Position numbers and translations under genes: made by a program | In this document: piece by piece, positions 41,995-50,775 of the stretch | How the letters are laid out: each line of letters begins with the position of its first letter | How positions within the stretch are numbered: the stretch's first letter is position 1 | The notes under the pieces: generated by a model | Told to the model about the DNA's origin: nothing | What the model saw: the letters and a program-made list of their open reading frames with translations, nothing else | Database searches by the model: none | NCBI GenBank assembly: GCA_017620975.1 | Contig: JAGAUD010000022.1 | Location: 1-64,000 of the forward strand | Length of the DNA: 64,000 bases | Reading direction: 5' to 3' | DNA from: Lachnospiraceae bacterium | GTDB lineage: Bacteria; Bacillota_A; Clostridia; Lachnospirales; Lachnospiraceae

Positions 41995-42285
41995 ATGAAT
42001 CAGAATCATACCAACGAAAATAACACCCACAAGAAAACCACCTCTAAGCAGATTGTAGCCATCATCGGCATCGTCCTTCTTGCAGCAATGTATGTAATCG
42101 CTCTGATTGCCGCTATCTTTGACAATCCTAATTCCATGCTTTTGTTCCGTGCATGTCTCATAGGCACGTTCACCATTCCGCTGCTGCTCTGGGTTTACAT
42201 CTGGATGTACGGTAAGCTGACCCGGAAACATACCATGGCAGATTTTGACCTTGGTGGGAAATCAGGTGAACAGAAAGAAGAATAG
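41995..42285 (+). CDS. Small two-helix membrane protein
   Basis: A 96-residue protein with a hydrophilic Asn/Thr/His-rich N terminus (1-17), two membrane segments (about 19-41 and 50-72) and a charged C-terminal tail. CAGGAG stands 6 nt before the ATG. It stands alone on the plus strand with a terminator downstream. I do not recognise a family or function. Confidence 0.65.
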   Translation: MNQNHTNENNTHKKTTSKQIVAIIGIVLLAAMYVIALIAAIFDNPNSMLLFRACLIGTFTIPLLLWVYIWMYGKLTRKHTMADFDLGGKSGEQKEE

Positions 42286-42313
42286 CATTGTGAACTAACA
42301 GTTCAGCCAAGAA

Positions 42314-42345
42314 AAAGGCGTGGATCACTCCACGCCTAATTTTTT
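42314..42345. terminator. Bidirectional terminator
   Basis: AGGCGTGGA and TCCACGCCT form a 9-bp stem with a 4-nt loop; plus-strand AATTTTTT and a minus-strand T run flank it. It overlaps the last codons of the HAD gene. Confidence 0.8.
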
Positions 42346-42927
42346 CAACTCTTCTTCTGCCTGTTCTTTACTCTTGAACCAGATTCCATGAATCCCCAGC
42401 TTTTGTGCCGCCTCTATATTGTGGAAAGTATCATCCAGGAACACGGATTCATCAGCCTTCAGTTCAAACCGTTCCAACAGCAACAGGTAAATTTCCCGCC
42501 CCGGTTTCACCATGTGTTCCCTATAAGACAAGATTCCTCCGTCCGTATATTTAATGAATTCCAAGGATTCCGGGCACTGCACTTCTGCCCTCCCGGAAAA
42601 ATTAGAAAGATAGTATACGTTGTATCCTTTGGTTTTCAGCTCCTTGACCCATGGAACCGCATAGTCTCTGGGCCGAACCATGCCATGCAGATCTGCAAAG
42701 ACAGTTCTGATCTGCGTTTCGATTTCCGGATCGTTCTGCACGAAAGCATCAAGAAGCTGCTCATCCGTCCACACGCCTCTGTCAAGCTCATACCAGAGGT
42801 CGCTTCTCACAGAAGCATCGGCAATGCGCTCTGCCATTTCTTCATCGCAGCCTTTGTTCATCATCATTTCTTTCCAGGAAAAATCGGTTAATACATTTCC
42901 AATATCAAAAATTATATTTTTAATCAT
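42325..42927 (-). CDS. HAD family phosphatase
   Basis: A 200-residue haloacid dehalogenase-like hydrolase of the YihX type (HAD-IA). Motif I is FDIGNVLTD at the N terminus, motif II is near YYLSNFS, and motif IV is VFLDDTFHNIEAA. It is expected to dephosphorylate small metabolites, perhaps sugar phosphates or nucleotides. It overlaps the LysR regulator by 4 bp (ATGA), so they are co-translated after purA. Confidence 0.85.
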   Translation of the reverse strand: MIKNIIFDIGNVLTDFSWKEMMMNKGCDEEMAERIADASVRSDLWYELDRGVWTDEQLLDAFVQNDPEIETQIRTVFADLHGMVRPRDYAVPWVKELKTKGYNVYYLSNFSGRAEVQCPESLEFIKYTDGGILSYREHMVKPGREIYLLLLERFELKADESVFLDDTFHNIEAAQKLGIHGIWFKSKEQAEEELKKLGVE

Positions 42928-43838
42928 CTGCCCTCCATTTGCTCCTGCTCTATTCCCATGATTTCTGTCAATTGTCTAGCTGCTCCGGACATCGCCATTC
43001 TGGTACTTCGCACCACGCAAAAGCTTCTCTTGGGTATCATGTGGTTGAAACGCAGTTCAAAAAGCTGTCCCGAATCAATATGGGGCTGGGCAAAATCCCG
43101 CACTACGCAGCCCACGCCAAGATTGCGCAGTGCGAACTGGACGATCATATCACTGGTAGCCAGTTCAAATTCCGGTGCGATCTCTACGCCCCACACTTTT
43201 AAATAGCTGTCCATATAACTTCTGGTGCTGGTATTTTTTTCCAGAAAAATCATAGGCAGATGCTCCAGCTCCTGCAGATCCAGCATTTTGTTTTTATAAG
43301 GAAGGAATTTTCTGCCCGCAACAAAAATATCTTCAATCTGACGTACTTCTACCGCTTCCATTCCGGGCTGCTTTATAAAAGGGGTACTGACGATACCAAA
43401 GTCGATTCTGCCCTCTTCCAAAAACTGCAGCGTCTCAGGCGTGGGCGCATTGGTGACTTTCACTTTTATAGCAGGGTATTCCTCGTGAAACCGCTCCAGA
43501 TAGGGCAGCAGATAGAACTGCAGCGTCATATCACTGGCTCCGATACGGATTTCGCCGGCCTCCAGATTCTTCATCTGACGAATTTTATCCACACCCAGCT
43601 GCAACTGTTCGAAGCCTTTTTCCACATAGGAATAAAGTTCTTCTCCCTCACCGGTGAGCTGGATGCCACGTGAGGCGCGGCTGAAGAGTTCCACTCCCAG
43701 TTGGCGCTCCAGCTGCTTTAGAGCCTGACTGACCGCCGGTTGGGAGATGGAGAGAGCTTTGGCCGCTTCCGTAACGCTGCCGGCTCTGGCCACATATAAA
43801 AATACTTTAAAATATTCCAGATTACTGACAGTGTACAT
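42924..43838 (-). CDS. LysR family transcriptional regulator
   Basis: A 304-residue regulator with the LysR winged helix-turn-helix at 1-65 (SVTEAAKALSISQPAVSQALKQLE) and a two-lobed effector-binding domain (90-295). It starts 3 nt after purA and overlaps the HAD gene, so it is carried on the purA transcript. LysR genes usually act on a divergent neighbour, and none is present here, so the target cannot be inferred from position. Confidence 0.9.
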   Translation of the reverse strand: MYTVSNLEYFKVFLYVARAGSVTEAAKALSISQPAVSQALKQLERQLGVELFSRASRGIQLTGEGEELYSYVEKGFEQLQLGVDKIRQMKNLEAGEIRIGASDMTLQFYLLPYLERFHEEYPAIKVKVTNAPTPETLQFLEEGRIDFGIVSTPFIKQPGMEAVEVRQIEDIFVAGRKFLPYKNKMLDLQELEHLPMIFLEKNTSTRSYMDSYLKVWGVEIAPEFELATSDMIVQFALRNLGVGCVVRDFAQPHIDSGQLFELRFNHMIPKRSFCVVRSTRMAMSGAARQLTEIMGIEQEQMEGR

Positions 43839-43841
43839 AAT

Positions 43842-45134
43842 TTATTTCTTCAATGGACTTTCTCTGTAAATAATATCGTTTCTTCCGGGACCGTTGCTGA
43901 CCATGGTAATAGGATAACCGATCTGCCCCTCGATGAACTCTACGTACTTGCGGCAGTTTTCAGGAAGATCCTCATACTTTTTAATACCGCGGATCTCACA
44001 CTTCCATCCGGGAAGGGTAGTCAGGACAGGTTTTGCCTTTTCCAGCTTTGCTGTCACGGGGAAATCTGTGGTCACTTCTCCATCGATTTCATAGCCTGTG
44101 CAGACAGGAATCTCATCCAGATACCCCAGCACGTCCAGTACAGTAAATGCCACATCGGTAGTACCCTGCAGTCTGCATCCGTATTTGGAAGCCACGCAGT
44201 CAAACCATCCCATACGTCTGGGACGTCCTGTAGTTGCACCGTACTCTCCGCCGTCACCGCCGCGTCTTCTCAGTTCTTCTGCCTCATCACCAAAGATTTC
44301 GGATACGAAAGCACCTGCTCCCACTGCGGAAGAATAAGCCTTACATACAGTTATAATCTCCTTGATTTCATAGGGAGGCAGCCCTGCACCGATGGCTCCG
44401 TAAGCAGCCAAAGTGGAGGAAGAGGTAACCATAGGATAAATACCGTGATCCGGATCCTTAAGAGTACCAAGCTGGCCTTCCAACAGAATGGTCTTGCCCT
44501 CTTTCAGCGCCTGATTTAAGAATGTAGAGACATCGCACACATAAGGAGCTACCATGTCTCTGTACTCATGTAAGGTAGCCAGAAGCTCTGCCGGATCAAT
44601 GGCAGGCTTGTGGTAAAGGTGCTCTAAGAGTACATTCTTCATCTCGCAGATTCTCTCCACTTTGTCTTTCAGCAGATCTTCATCAAACAGTTCACTTACC
44701 TGGAAACCAATCTTAGCATATTTATCGGAGTAGAAAGGAGCGATACCTGATTTGGTAGAGCCGAAGGACTTACCGCCCAGTCTCTCCTCTTCATACTGGT
44801 CAAACAGAATGTGGTAAGGCATTACAATCTGTGCACGGTCAGATACCAGGATCTTAGGCATGGGAACGTTTCTGTCTGTAATGGATTTAATCTCCTTGAA
44901 TAAAAGGGGAATGTTCAGTGCAACACCGTTACCGATGACACTAGTAGTGTGGCTGTAAAATACACCGGATGGTAATGTGTGCAGAGCAAATTTTCCATAA
45001 TTATTAACGATGGTGTGCCCTGCGTTGGCACCACCCTGGAAACGGATGATGATATCCGCTTTCTCAGCCATCATGTCTGTAATCTTACCTTTACCTTCGT
45101 CGCCCCAGTTGGCGCCTACTACTGCTTTAACCAT
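43842..45134 (-). CDS. purA: Adenylosuccinate synthase
   Basis: A 430-residue enzyme that joins IMP and aspartate using GTP, the first committed step to AMP. The GTP-binding loop GANWGDEGKGK is at the N terminus, with FQGGANAGHT next, GSTKSGIAPFYSDKY in the middle and TTGRPRRMGWFD near residue 305. The ATG at 45134 follows GGAGG by 4 nt; an 18-codon upstream extension has no ribosome site. purB, which finishes the AMP branch, is in the operon upstream. Confidence 0.97.
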   Translation of the reverse strand: MVKAVVGANWGDEGKGKITDMMAEKADIIIRFQGGANAGHTIVNNYGKFALHTLPSGVFYSHTTSVIGNGVALNIPLLFKEIKSITDRNVPMPKILVSDRAQIVMPYHILFDQYEEERLGGKSFGSTKSGIAPFYSDKYAKIGFQVSELFDEDLLKDKVERICEMKNVLLEHLYHKPAIDPAELLATLHEYRDMVAPYVCDVSTFLNQALKEGKTILLEGQLGTLKDPDHGIYPMVTSSSTLAAYGAIGAGLPPYEIKEIITVCKAYSSAVGAGAFVSEIFGDEAEELRRRGGDGGEYGATTGRPRRMGWFDCVASKYGCRLQGTTDVAFTVLDVLGYLDEIPVCTGYEIDGEVTTDFPVTAKLEKAKPVLTTLPGWKCEIRGIKKYEDLPENCRKYVEFIEGQIGYPITMVSNGPGRNDIIYRESPLKK

Positions 45135-45274
45135 ATTTCCTCCGTTCTTTTTCCCGGGACAGAGGTATGGAACTAAGTCACGCTGCATGTCTCTGGTGGG
45201 AAAAATAATTGACTCAATTTAATATAAATTTAGTGGGTTGTCTTACATAGGCTGCTCATACTGCCTACGTGTGT

Positions 45275-45303
45275 ATTATACTACAGGTTTTGGTATAAGT
45301 AAA
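45275..45303 (-). promoter_or_regulatory. purA promoter
   Basis: On the minus strand TTTACT (45298-45303) and a perfect TATAAT (45275-45280) are 17 nt apart. The leader is about 135 nt and begins with a TAGGC/GCCTA hairpin. Confidence 0.7.
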
Positions 45304-45359
45304 ATCAATATGTGTTATACTTTCCATAATTTTAAATTATTATTCAATGTAAAGTGTAA

Positions 45360-45391
45360 TACCGGTCATAACCCGCAAGCTATGACCGGTA
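45360..45391 (-). terminator. Hairpin after the PurF-like gene
   Basis: TACCGGTCATA and its complement form an 11-bp stem with a 10-nt loop, 17 nt after the stop of the PurF-like gene. The T run is poor, so termination may be partial and purA could receive some read-through. Confidence 0.6.
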
Positions 45392-45407
45392 TATTTCCCC
45401 AAAATTC

Positions 45408-46814
45408 TTATTCTCTTCCATCCCAACAATAAGTACACAACTTGCACTTATCAATTCCAACAGAATCAATCATATCATCCAGTCTGTGGAATCTCAGCGA
45501 TGTAAAATTCAACTGTTTTCCAATCCTATCCACCATCTCATTATACTGGACAGTATCGGGATTTACATAATCCTTCAAATCTATGGTGCGTCCCTCCTGC
45601 TCCATTTCTTTCAAAACTCTTCTGGTGATCAGATCCATCTCAGAAGAGGAACGTGAGAAGTTCAGGTATTTACATCCGAACAGCAAAGGAGGGCATGCAG
45701 GACGAATGTGCACTTCCTTGGCACCGCTCTGGTACAGGAACTCAGTGGTCTCTCTCAACTGGGTACCGCGAACGATAGAGTCATCGATCAGAAGCAGGCT
45801 CTTGTCCTGAATCAAGTCATGCACCGGAATCAGCTTCATTTTAGCAATCAGATTACGCTGGGTCTGAATGGTAGGCATGAAGGATCTGGGCCAGGTCGGT
45901 GTATATTTGATGAACGGTCTGGAGAAGGGAATGCCGGAACGATTGGCATATCCAATCGCATGGGCTGTACCGGAATCCGGCACACCGGCTACAATATCCG
46001 GCTTTACATTGTCGCGTTCTGCCAGCTTGGCTCCACAATTGTATCGCATCTTCTCTACACTGATCCCTTCATAAGAGGAAGAAGGATAGCCATAGTAAAT
46101 CCACAGGAAAGTACAGATTTTCATCTCTTTACCGGGCTGTACCAGCGTCTGAACGCCTTCCGGAGTCACCACTACAACCTCTCCGGGACCAAGCTCTCTA
46201 TAGTCTGTATAGCCCAGATTCAGGTAGGCAAAGCTTTCAAAAGCTACACAGAAAGCATCTTCCTTTTTACCGATGGCTACCGGAGTCCTTCCGAGACGGT
46301 CTCTGGCCGCATAGATTCCTTTCGGTGTCATAATCAGTATGGTCATGGAACCCTCGATGATTTCCTGGGCATACTGAATTCCTTCTACCAGATTCTCTCT
46401 CTGATTGATCAGAGAAGCCACAAGCTCCGTAGCATTTACATCTCCGCCGCTCATTTCCACGAAATGAGAATGTCCTTTGTCAAACAGTTCCTTAATGATC
46501 CGGGCTGTATTATTAATCTTACCAACCGTAGTAATTGCATAGGTTCCATGATGAGAACGCACAATTAACGGCTGGGGCTCATAATCGGAGATGCATCCGA
46601 TTCCCAGGTTACCATGCATCTCATTAATATCTTTATCAAACTTGGTTCGAAACGGAGAATTCTCAATATTATGAATCGCTCTATCGAATCCTTTTTGCTT
46701 ATCATATACTGCCATTCCTGCACGTCTGGTACCCAGATGAGAATGATAGTCTGTGCCAAAGAAAAGGTCAAAAACGCAGTCCTGTTTTGAAGCTACACCA
46801 AAAAATCCACCCAT
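45408..46814 (-). CDS. PurF-like amidophosphoribosyltransferase paralogue without glutaminase Cys
   Basis: A 468-residue PurF homologue with the full fold: N-terminal Ntn-type glutaminase-like domain (1-235) and phosphoribosyltransferase domain (236-468) with the PRPP loop LLLIDDSIVRGT. The N terminus is MGGFFGV, whereas active PurF is processed to expose Cys in CGVFG/CGIFG; here that Cys is Gly. The oxyanion Asn-Gly (AHNGN in the neighbour) is Val-Gly (TTVGK) and the Arg of HVRYSTAG is absent. Cys residues near the C terminus (CKLCTYC) recall the iron-sulfur ligands of Bacillus-type PurF. It lies after purB in the pur operon. It may use ammonia, have a regulatory role, or act on another substrate. 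Confidence 0.85.
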   Translation of the reverse strand: MGGFFGVASKQDCVFDLFFGTDYHSHLGTRRAGMAVYDKQKGFDRAIHNIENSPFRTKFDKDINEMHGNLGIGCISDYEPQPLIVRSHHGTYAITTVGKINNTARIIKELFDKGHSHFVEMSGGDVNATELVASLINQRENLVEGIQYAQEIIEGSMTILIMTPKGIYAARDRLGRTPVAIGKKEDAFCVAFESFAYLNLGYTDYRELGPGEVVVVTPEGVQTLVQPGKEMKICTFLWIYYGYPSSSYEGISVEKMRYNCGAKLAERDNVKPDIVAGVPDSGTAHAIGYANRSGIPFSRPFIKYTPTWPRSFMPTIQTQRNLIAKMKLIPVHDLIQDKSLLLIDDSIVRGTQLRETTEFLYQSGAKEVHIRPACPPLLFGCKYLNFSRSSSEMDLITRRVLKEMEQEGRTIDLKDYVNPDTVQYNEMVDRIGKQLNFTSLRFHRLDDMIDSVGIDKCKLCTYCWDGRE

Positions 46815-46850
46815 GTTCTTAATCTCCCTTAGTAATTATTTCAGTCATGA

Positions 46851-46880
46851 CAAAAGGCAGAGCCTGATTGGGGTTCTGCC
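46851..46880 (-). terminator. Weak hairpin between purB and the PurF-like gene
   Basis: On the minus strand GGCAGA and TCTGCC with inner CC/GG pairs form a hairpin followed by TTTTG. It lies 9 nt after the purB stop and may lower expression of the gene downstream. Confidence 0.5.
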
Positions 46881-46888
46881 TATATTTA

Positions 46889-48340
46889 TTATACAGTAAT
46901 CTCAGCCTTAACGCCCAAAAGCGCCTTATTGGTCTCCAGGAGAGGACTGATTACTTTGGTCAGGAACGCTTCCACCTGTTCCCGGGAACGTCCGACATAC
47001 TTGGAAGGATCCATCGTCTTCTGAAGGTCTTCCAGCGTCATATTGAAAGCAGGATCTGCCGCGATCAGTTCCAGCAGGTTATTATCCTTTCCTTCTACTT
47101 TTACATTACGGCCTGCTTCCATAGAAAGTTCACGGATTCTCTCGTGAAGTTCCTGACGATTACCACCGTTCTTTACGGCATCCATCATGATGTTCTCGGT
47201 AGCCATGAAAGGCAGTTCGCTCATGAGGCGCTTTTCAATAACCTTAGGATATACTACCAGCCCATCCACCACATTCAGACACAGATCCAGAATACCATCG
47301 ATTGCCAGGAAGCCCTCCGGAATGGAAAGTCTCTTGTTGGCAGAATCATCCAGTGTTCTCTCAAACCACTGGGTAGCTGAAGTGATAGCAGGATTCAAAG
47401 CATCGATCATCACATATCTTGACAGAGAAGCAATACGCTCACTTCTCATAGGATTTCTCTTATAAGCCATAGCAGAGGAGCCGATCTGGCTCTTCTCGAA
47501 AGGCTCTTCCACTTCTTTCAGATGCTGCAGCAGACGGATGTCATTGCTCATCTTGTGAGCAGAAGCTGCAATACCAGCCAGTACGTTGGCTACTCTGGTA
47601 TCCACTTTACGGGAATAAGTCTGACCGGATACGGGATAGCACTCCTTAAAGCCCATCTTTTCTGCAATCATGGGGTCAATCTTATCAATGGTCTCCTGAT
47701 CTCCGTTAAAAAGCTCGAGAAAAGAAGCCTGGGTACCGGTAGTCCCTTTAGAGCCTAACAGCTTCATGCCGCCAAGCACATGCTCCAGATCCTCCAGGTC
47801 CAGACAAAACTCCTGCATCCAGAGTGTTGCACGTTTTCCTACGGTGGTAGGCTGTGCAGGCTGGAAATGGGTAAATGCCAGGGTAGGCTGTGCTTTATAT
47901 TTATCTGCAAAAGAAGCCAGTTCAGCGATAACGTTCACCAGTTTCTTCTTTACCAGCTTTAAAGCTTCCGTCATGACAATGATATCGGTATTGTCTCCTA
48001 CGTAACAGGAGGTAGCTCCCAGATGGATGATTCCGGCTGCCTTTGGACACTGCACACCGTAAGCATATACATGGCTCATAACATCGTGGCGCACTTCTTT
48101 CTCTCTTGCTTTTGCCACATCATAGTTGATGTCCTCTGCATGGTCTTTCAGTTCGTCTATCTGTTCCTGTGTAATGACAGGCTTGCCGTTCTGGGACAGA
48201 CCCAGCTCTTTCTCTGTCTCTGCCAACGCGATCCAAAGCTTACGCCATGTCTTAAACTTCATGTCAGGTGAAAAAATGTACTGCATTTCCTTGCAGGCAT
48301 AGCGCTCAGAAAGGGGACTCTGATATCTGTCTGTACTCAT
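46889..48340 (-). CDS. purB: Adenylosuccinate lyase
   Basis: A 483-residue member of the fumarase/aspartase superfamily that acts twice in purine synthesis, on SAICAR and on adenylosuccinate. The superfamily signature GSSAMAYKRNPMRSE is near residue 295, and HLGATSCYVGDNTD and THFQPAQPTTVGKR supply the other active-site regions. The ATG at 48340 follows GGAGG by 6 nt and lies 13 nt after purF. Confidence 0.96.
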   Translation of the reverse strand: MSTDRYQSPLSERYACKEMQYIFSPDMKFKTWRKLWIALAETEKELGLSQNGKPVITQEQIDELKDHAEDINYDVAKAREKEVRHDVMSHVYAYGVQCPKAAGIIHLGATSCYVGDNTDIIVMTEALKLVKKKLVNVIAELASFADKYKAQPTLAFTHFQPAQPTTVGKRATLWMQEFCLDLEDLEHVLGGMKLLGSKGTTGTQASFLELFNGDQETIDKIDPMIAEKMGFKECYPVSGQTYSRKVDTRVANVLAGIAASAHKMSNDIRLLQHLKEVEEPFEKSQIGSSAMAYKRNPMRSERIASLSRYVMIDALNPAITSATQWFERTLDDSANKRLSIPEGFLAIDGILDLCLNVVDGLVVYPKVIEKRLMSELPFMATENIMMDAVKNGGNRQELHERIRELSMEAGRNVKVEGKDNNLLELIAADPAFNMTLEDLQKTMDPSKYVGRSREQVEAFLTKVISPLLETNKALLGVKAEITV

Positions 48341-48353
48341 TTCTTTCCTCCGT

Positions 48354-49802
48354 TTATTGTTCAAATTCACCCCTTATATCCTCCTTTGGAGGATCCATGG
48401 GATAGTTTCCTGTAAAACAGCCTTCGCAGATGCCCAGACCGTTTACTATCTGAGATAATCTCTCTTGTCTCAGATAAGCCAGGCTGTCCGAACCGATTAT
48501 TTTACAGATTTCTTCCACGGAACGGTTATAGGCAATCAGCTGCTCTCTCGCCGGCACATCCGTGCCGAAATAGCAGGGCCACAGAAAAGGTGGCGAACTG
48601 ACTCTCATGTGTACTTCTTTGGCTCCTGCCTCCCTTAACATCCTGACAATGCGGTCGGAGGTGGTTCCACGCACGATGGAGTCATCTATCATAATGATGC
48701 GCTTACCCTCTACGGCTTCGCGGATAGGGTTCAGTTTAACCTGGACACTGCTTTCTCTGCTCTTCTGTTTCGGTTTTATAAAAGTACGACCTACATATGC
48801 ATTCTTCACAAAAGCCGTACCGTAGGGGATTCCTGACTGCAGGGAATAACCAAGCGCGGCACAGTTGCCGGATTCCGGCACTCCCACCACCAGATCAGCA
48901 TCCACAGGGGAATCCATAGCCAGATACTTTCCTGCCAGAATTCTGGAATCGTATACGCTCATTCCATCGATATAGCTGTCAGGTCTGGCAAAATAAATAT
49001 ATTCAAAGACGCATCTCGCCTCTTTCTCTTTGGGCAGTGCATGGCTCATATCGGATACAATGCCCTTGTCCGGAGAAATCGTCACAATCTCGCCGGGAAG
49101 CACATCTCTGACAAATTCTGCACCTACGGTATACAAAGCACAGGATTCGCTGGCAAGCAGATACGCATTGTCCCTCTTGCCAATACAAAGCGGTCTGAAA
49201 CCATAGGGGTCTCTTGCACCGATCAGTTTTCTGGGAGACATGATGACCAAAGAATAAGCACCTTTGATCTTATTCATGGCACGACCCACTGCTTCTTCTA
49301 CTGTCCCGGAATGTAACCGTTCTCTGGCAATATGATAGGCAATGACCTCCGAATCAATGGTAGTCTGGAAAATCGCACCTGTGTACTCCAGCTCTCTTCG
49401 AAGCTGTGGTGCATTGATCAGATTGCCGTTATGGGCCAGTCCCAGGGTACCTTTTACATAATTAAGTACCAAAGGCTGGGCGTTCTCACGGGTGGAACTG
49501 CCTGCTGTGGAATACCGAACATGTCCCACACCAATATCGCCTTTTAACATTTCTAACACTTCAGGCGCAAATGCTTCATTTACATGTCCCATATCTTTAC
49601 GGGTGAGTACCTTACCTTTGGGACCATTGGTATCACTTACCGCGATACCACAGCTTTCCTGACCTCTGTGCTGGAGCGCCAGTAAGCCGTAATATATGGT
49701 AGAAGCAACATCTCCGCCGTCAAAATCGTAGACACCGAAGACGCCGCATTCTTCTCTTAATTTCTCATCATTTTCAGTCTGTATATAAATCTGCTTTGTC
49801 AC
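48354..49802 (-). CDS. purF: Amidophosphoribosyltransferase PurF
   Basis: A 482-residue enzyme that makes 5-phosphoribosylamine from PRPP and glutamine, the first committed purine step. A propeptide of about 18 residues ends before CGVFGV, whose Cys is the glutaminase nucleophile; HVRYSTAG and LAHNGNL complete that site. The PRPP loop is MIDDSIVRGTTS. The C-terminal CEGCFTGNYP fits the iron-sulfur ligands of the Bacillus-type enzyme. It begins with GTG, with GGGAG 5 nt upstream. Confidence 0.96.
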   Translation of the reverse strand: MTKQIYIQTENDEKLREECGVFGVYDFDGGDVASTIYYGLLALQHRGQESCGIAVSDTNGPKGKVLTRKDMGHVNEAFAPEVLEMLKGDIGVGHVRYSTAGSSTRENAQPLVLNYVKGTLGLAHNGNLINAPQLRRELEYTGAIFQTTIDSEVIAYHIARERLHSGTVEEAVGRAMNKIKGAYSLVIMSPRKLIGARDPYGFRPLCIGKRDNAYLLASESCALYTVGAEFVRDVLPGEIVTISPDKGIVSDMSHALPKEKEARCVFEYIYFARPDSYIDGMSVYDSRILAGKYLAMDSPVDADLVVGVPESGNCAALGYSLQSGIPYGTAFVKNAYVGRTFIKPKQKSRESSVQVKLNPIREAVEGKRIIMIDDSIVRGTTSDRIVRMLREAGAKEVHMRVSSPPFLWPCYFGTDVPAREQLIAYNRSVEEICKIIGSDSLAYLRQERLSQIVNGLGICEGCFTGNYPMDPPKEDIRGEFEQ

Positions 49803-49816
49803 GTAAACTCCCTTCT

Positions 49817-49889
49817 GTTACCCAGGGAGGCTACGCTTAAAACAGGCTGGCGCACTTCTCCCGGGTAACGGGCAGGCGCCTTTGCCTGC
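49817..49889 (-). repeat. Structured intergenic region between purC and purF
   Basis: Two inverted repeats lie in the 131-nt gap: GTTACCC-GGGAG at 49817-49829 complementary to 49858-49869 with one bulge, and GCAGGC/GCCTGC at 49872-49889. The larger stem ends just before the purF ribosome site, so it could control purF translation or RNA processing. Confidence 0.65.
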
Positions 49890-49933
49890 ATTCATATACA
49901 TGTTTGGTTGATACTTAAGCTCCTATGTCCGGC

Positions 49934-50641
49934 TCATGCCAGTCCCAGACGCTTGAACACTTCATTGTAAGCTTCCTCTACATTGCCAAGGTCTCTGCGG
50001 AAACGATCCTTGTCCAGCTTCTCATTGGTGTTAACATCCCACAGACGGCAGGTATCCGGTGAAGTCTCATCAGCCAGGATAATCTGTCCATGGTAACGTC
50101 CAAACTCAATCTTGAAGTCGATGAGCTTGATTCCGGCCTGGAGGAAATAAGCTTTCAGTACTTCATTTACCTTAAAAGCATATTTCTTAATGGTCTCGAT
50201 TTCTTCCCAGGTAGCAAGCTCCAGTGCTCTTGCAAAGTAAGAATTGATCAGGGGATCGCCCAGCTCATCATTTTTGTAAGAGAACTCAATAGTAGGTTCA
50301 GCGAACTCAGTTCCTTCCGGAACGCCAAGTCTCTTGGAGAAGCTGCCTGCAGCCACGTTACGGATAATTACCTCAAGAGGTACAATCTCTACGCGCTTTA
50401 CAGCTGTCTCTCTGTCGCTCAACTGCTCAACGAAGTGTGTAGGAACACCTTCCTTCTCCAGAATCCGGAATACATGATTGGTCATTTTGTTATTGATGAC
50501 ACCTTTTCCCAAAATGGTACCTTTCTTGATACCGTTGAATGCTGTAGCATCATCCTTATAATCTACAATCAGTACATCAGGATCATCTGTCAGGAAAACC
50601 TTTTTTGCTTTTCCTTCATAAAGCTGTTCCAATTTCTTCAT
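49934..50641 (-). CDS. purC: SAICAR synthase
   Basis: A 235-residue enzyme that condenses CAIR with aspartate using ATP. Diagnostic blocks are [10 protein letters not shown] at the N terminus, [22 protein letters not shown] and [11 protein letters not shown], then [11 protein letters not shown]. Its length is normal. The ATG at 50641 follows GGAGG by 5 nt; an ATG 12 nt upstream is possible. It is the first gene of the purC-purF-purB-purF-like operon. Confidence 0.96.
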   Translation of the reverse strand: MKKLEQLYEGKAKKVFLTDDPDVLIVDYKDDATAFNGIKKGTILGKGVINNKMTNHVFRILEKEGVPTHFVEQLSDRETAVKRVEIVPLEVIIRNVAAGSFSKRLGVPEGTEFAEPTIEFSYKNDELGDPLINSYFARALELATWEEIETIKKYAFKVNEVLKAYFLQAGIKLIDFKIEFGRYHGQIILADETSPDTCRLWDVNTNEKLDKDRFRRDLGNVEEAYNEVFKRLGLA

Positions 50642-50692
50642 TGTCTCCTCCATTCTGCCGCCTCGCGGCAATGAAAAATTTTGTACACAAGC

Positions 50693-50721
50693 ATTATAAT
50701 CCACAAAAACTCAGAAATCAA
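50693..50721 (-). promoter_or_regulatory. Promoter of the pur operon
   Basis: On the minus strand TTGATT (50716-50721) and TATAAT (50693-50698) are 17 nt apart. The short leader contains a GCCGC-GAG-GCGGC hairpin just before the purC ribosome site. No PurR box or guanine aptamer was recognised. Confidence 0.75.
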
Positions 50722-50728
50722 TATACTA

Positions 50729-50761
50729 AAAATGGCACAATGCATTTTTATTCATTGTGCC
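50729..50761 (-). terminator. Terminator of the amino-acid ABC operon
   Basis: GGCACAATG and CATTGTGCC form a perfect 9-bp stem with a 10-nt loop and a T run on the minus strand, 14 nt after the ATPase gene. Confidence 0.85.
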
Positions 50762-50775
50762 AAAAAAATGCTGCT

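Noticed and set aside
45708..46568. Long open frame (286 codons) on the plus strand opposite the PurF-like gene
   Set aside because: It has no ribosome site and no recognisable family, and is a frame shadow of a well-supported gene on the other strand.
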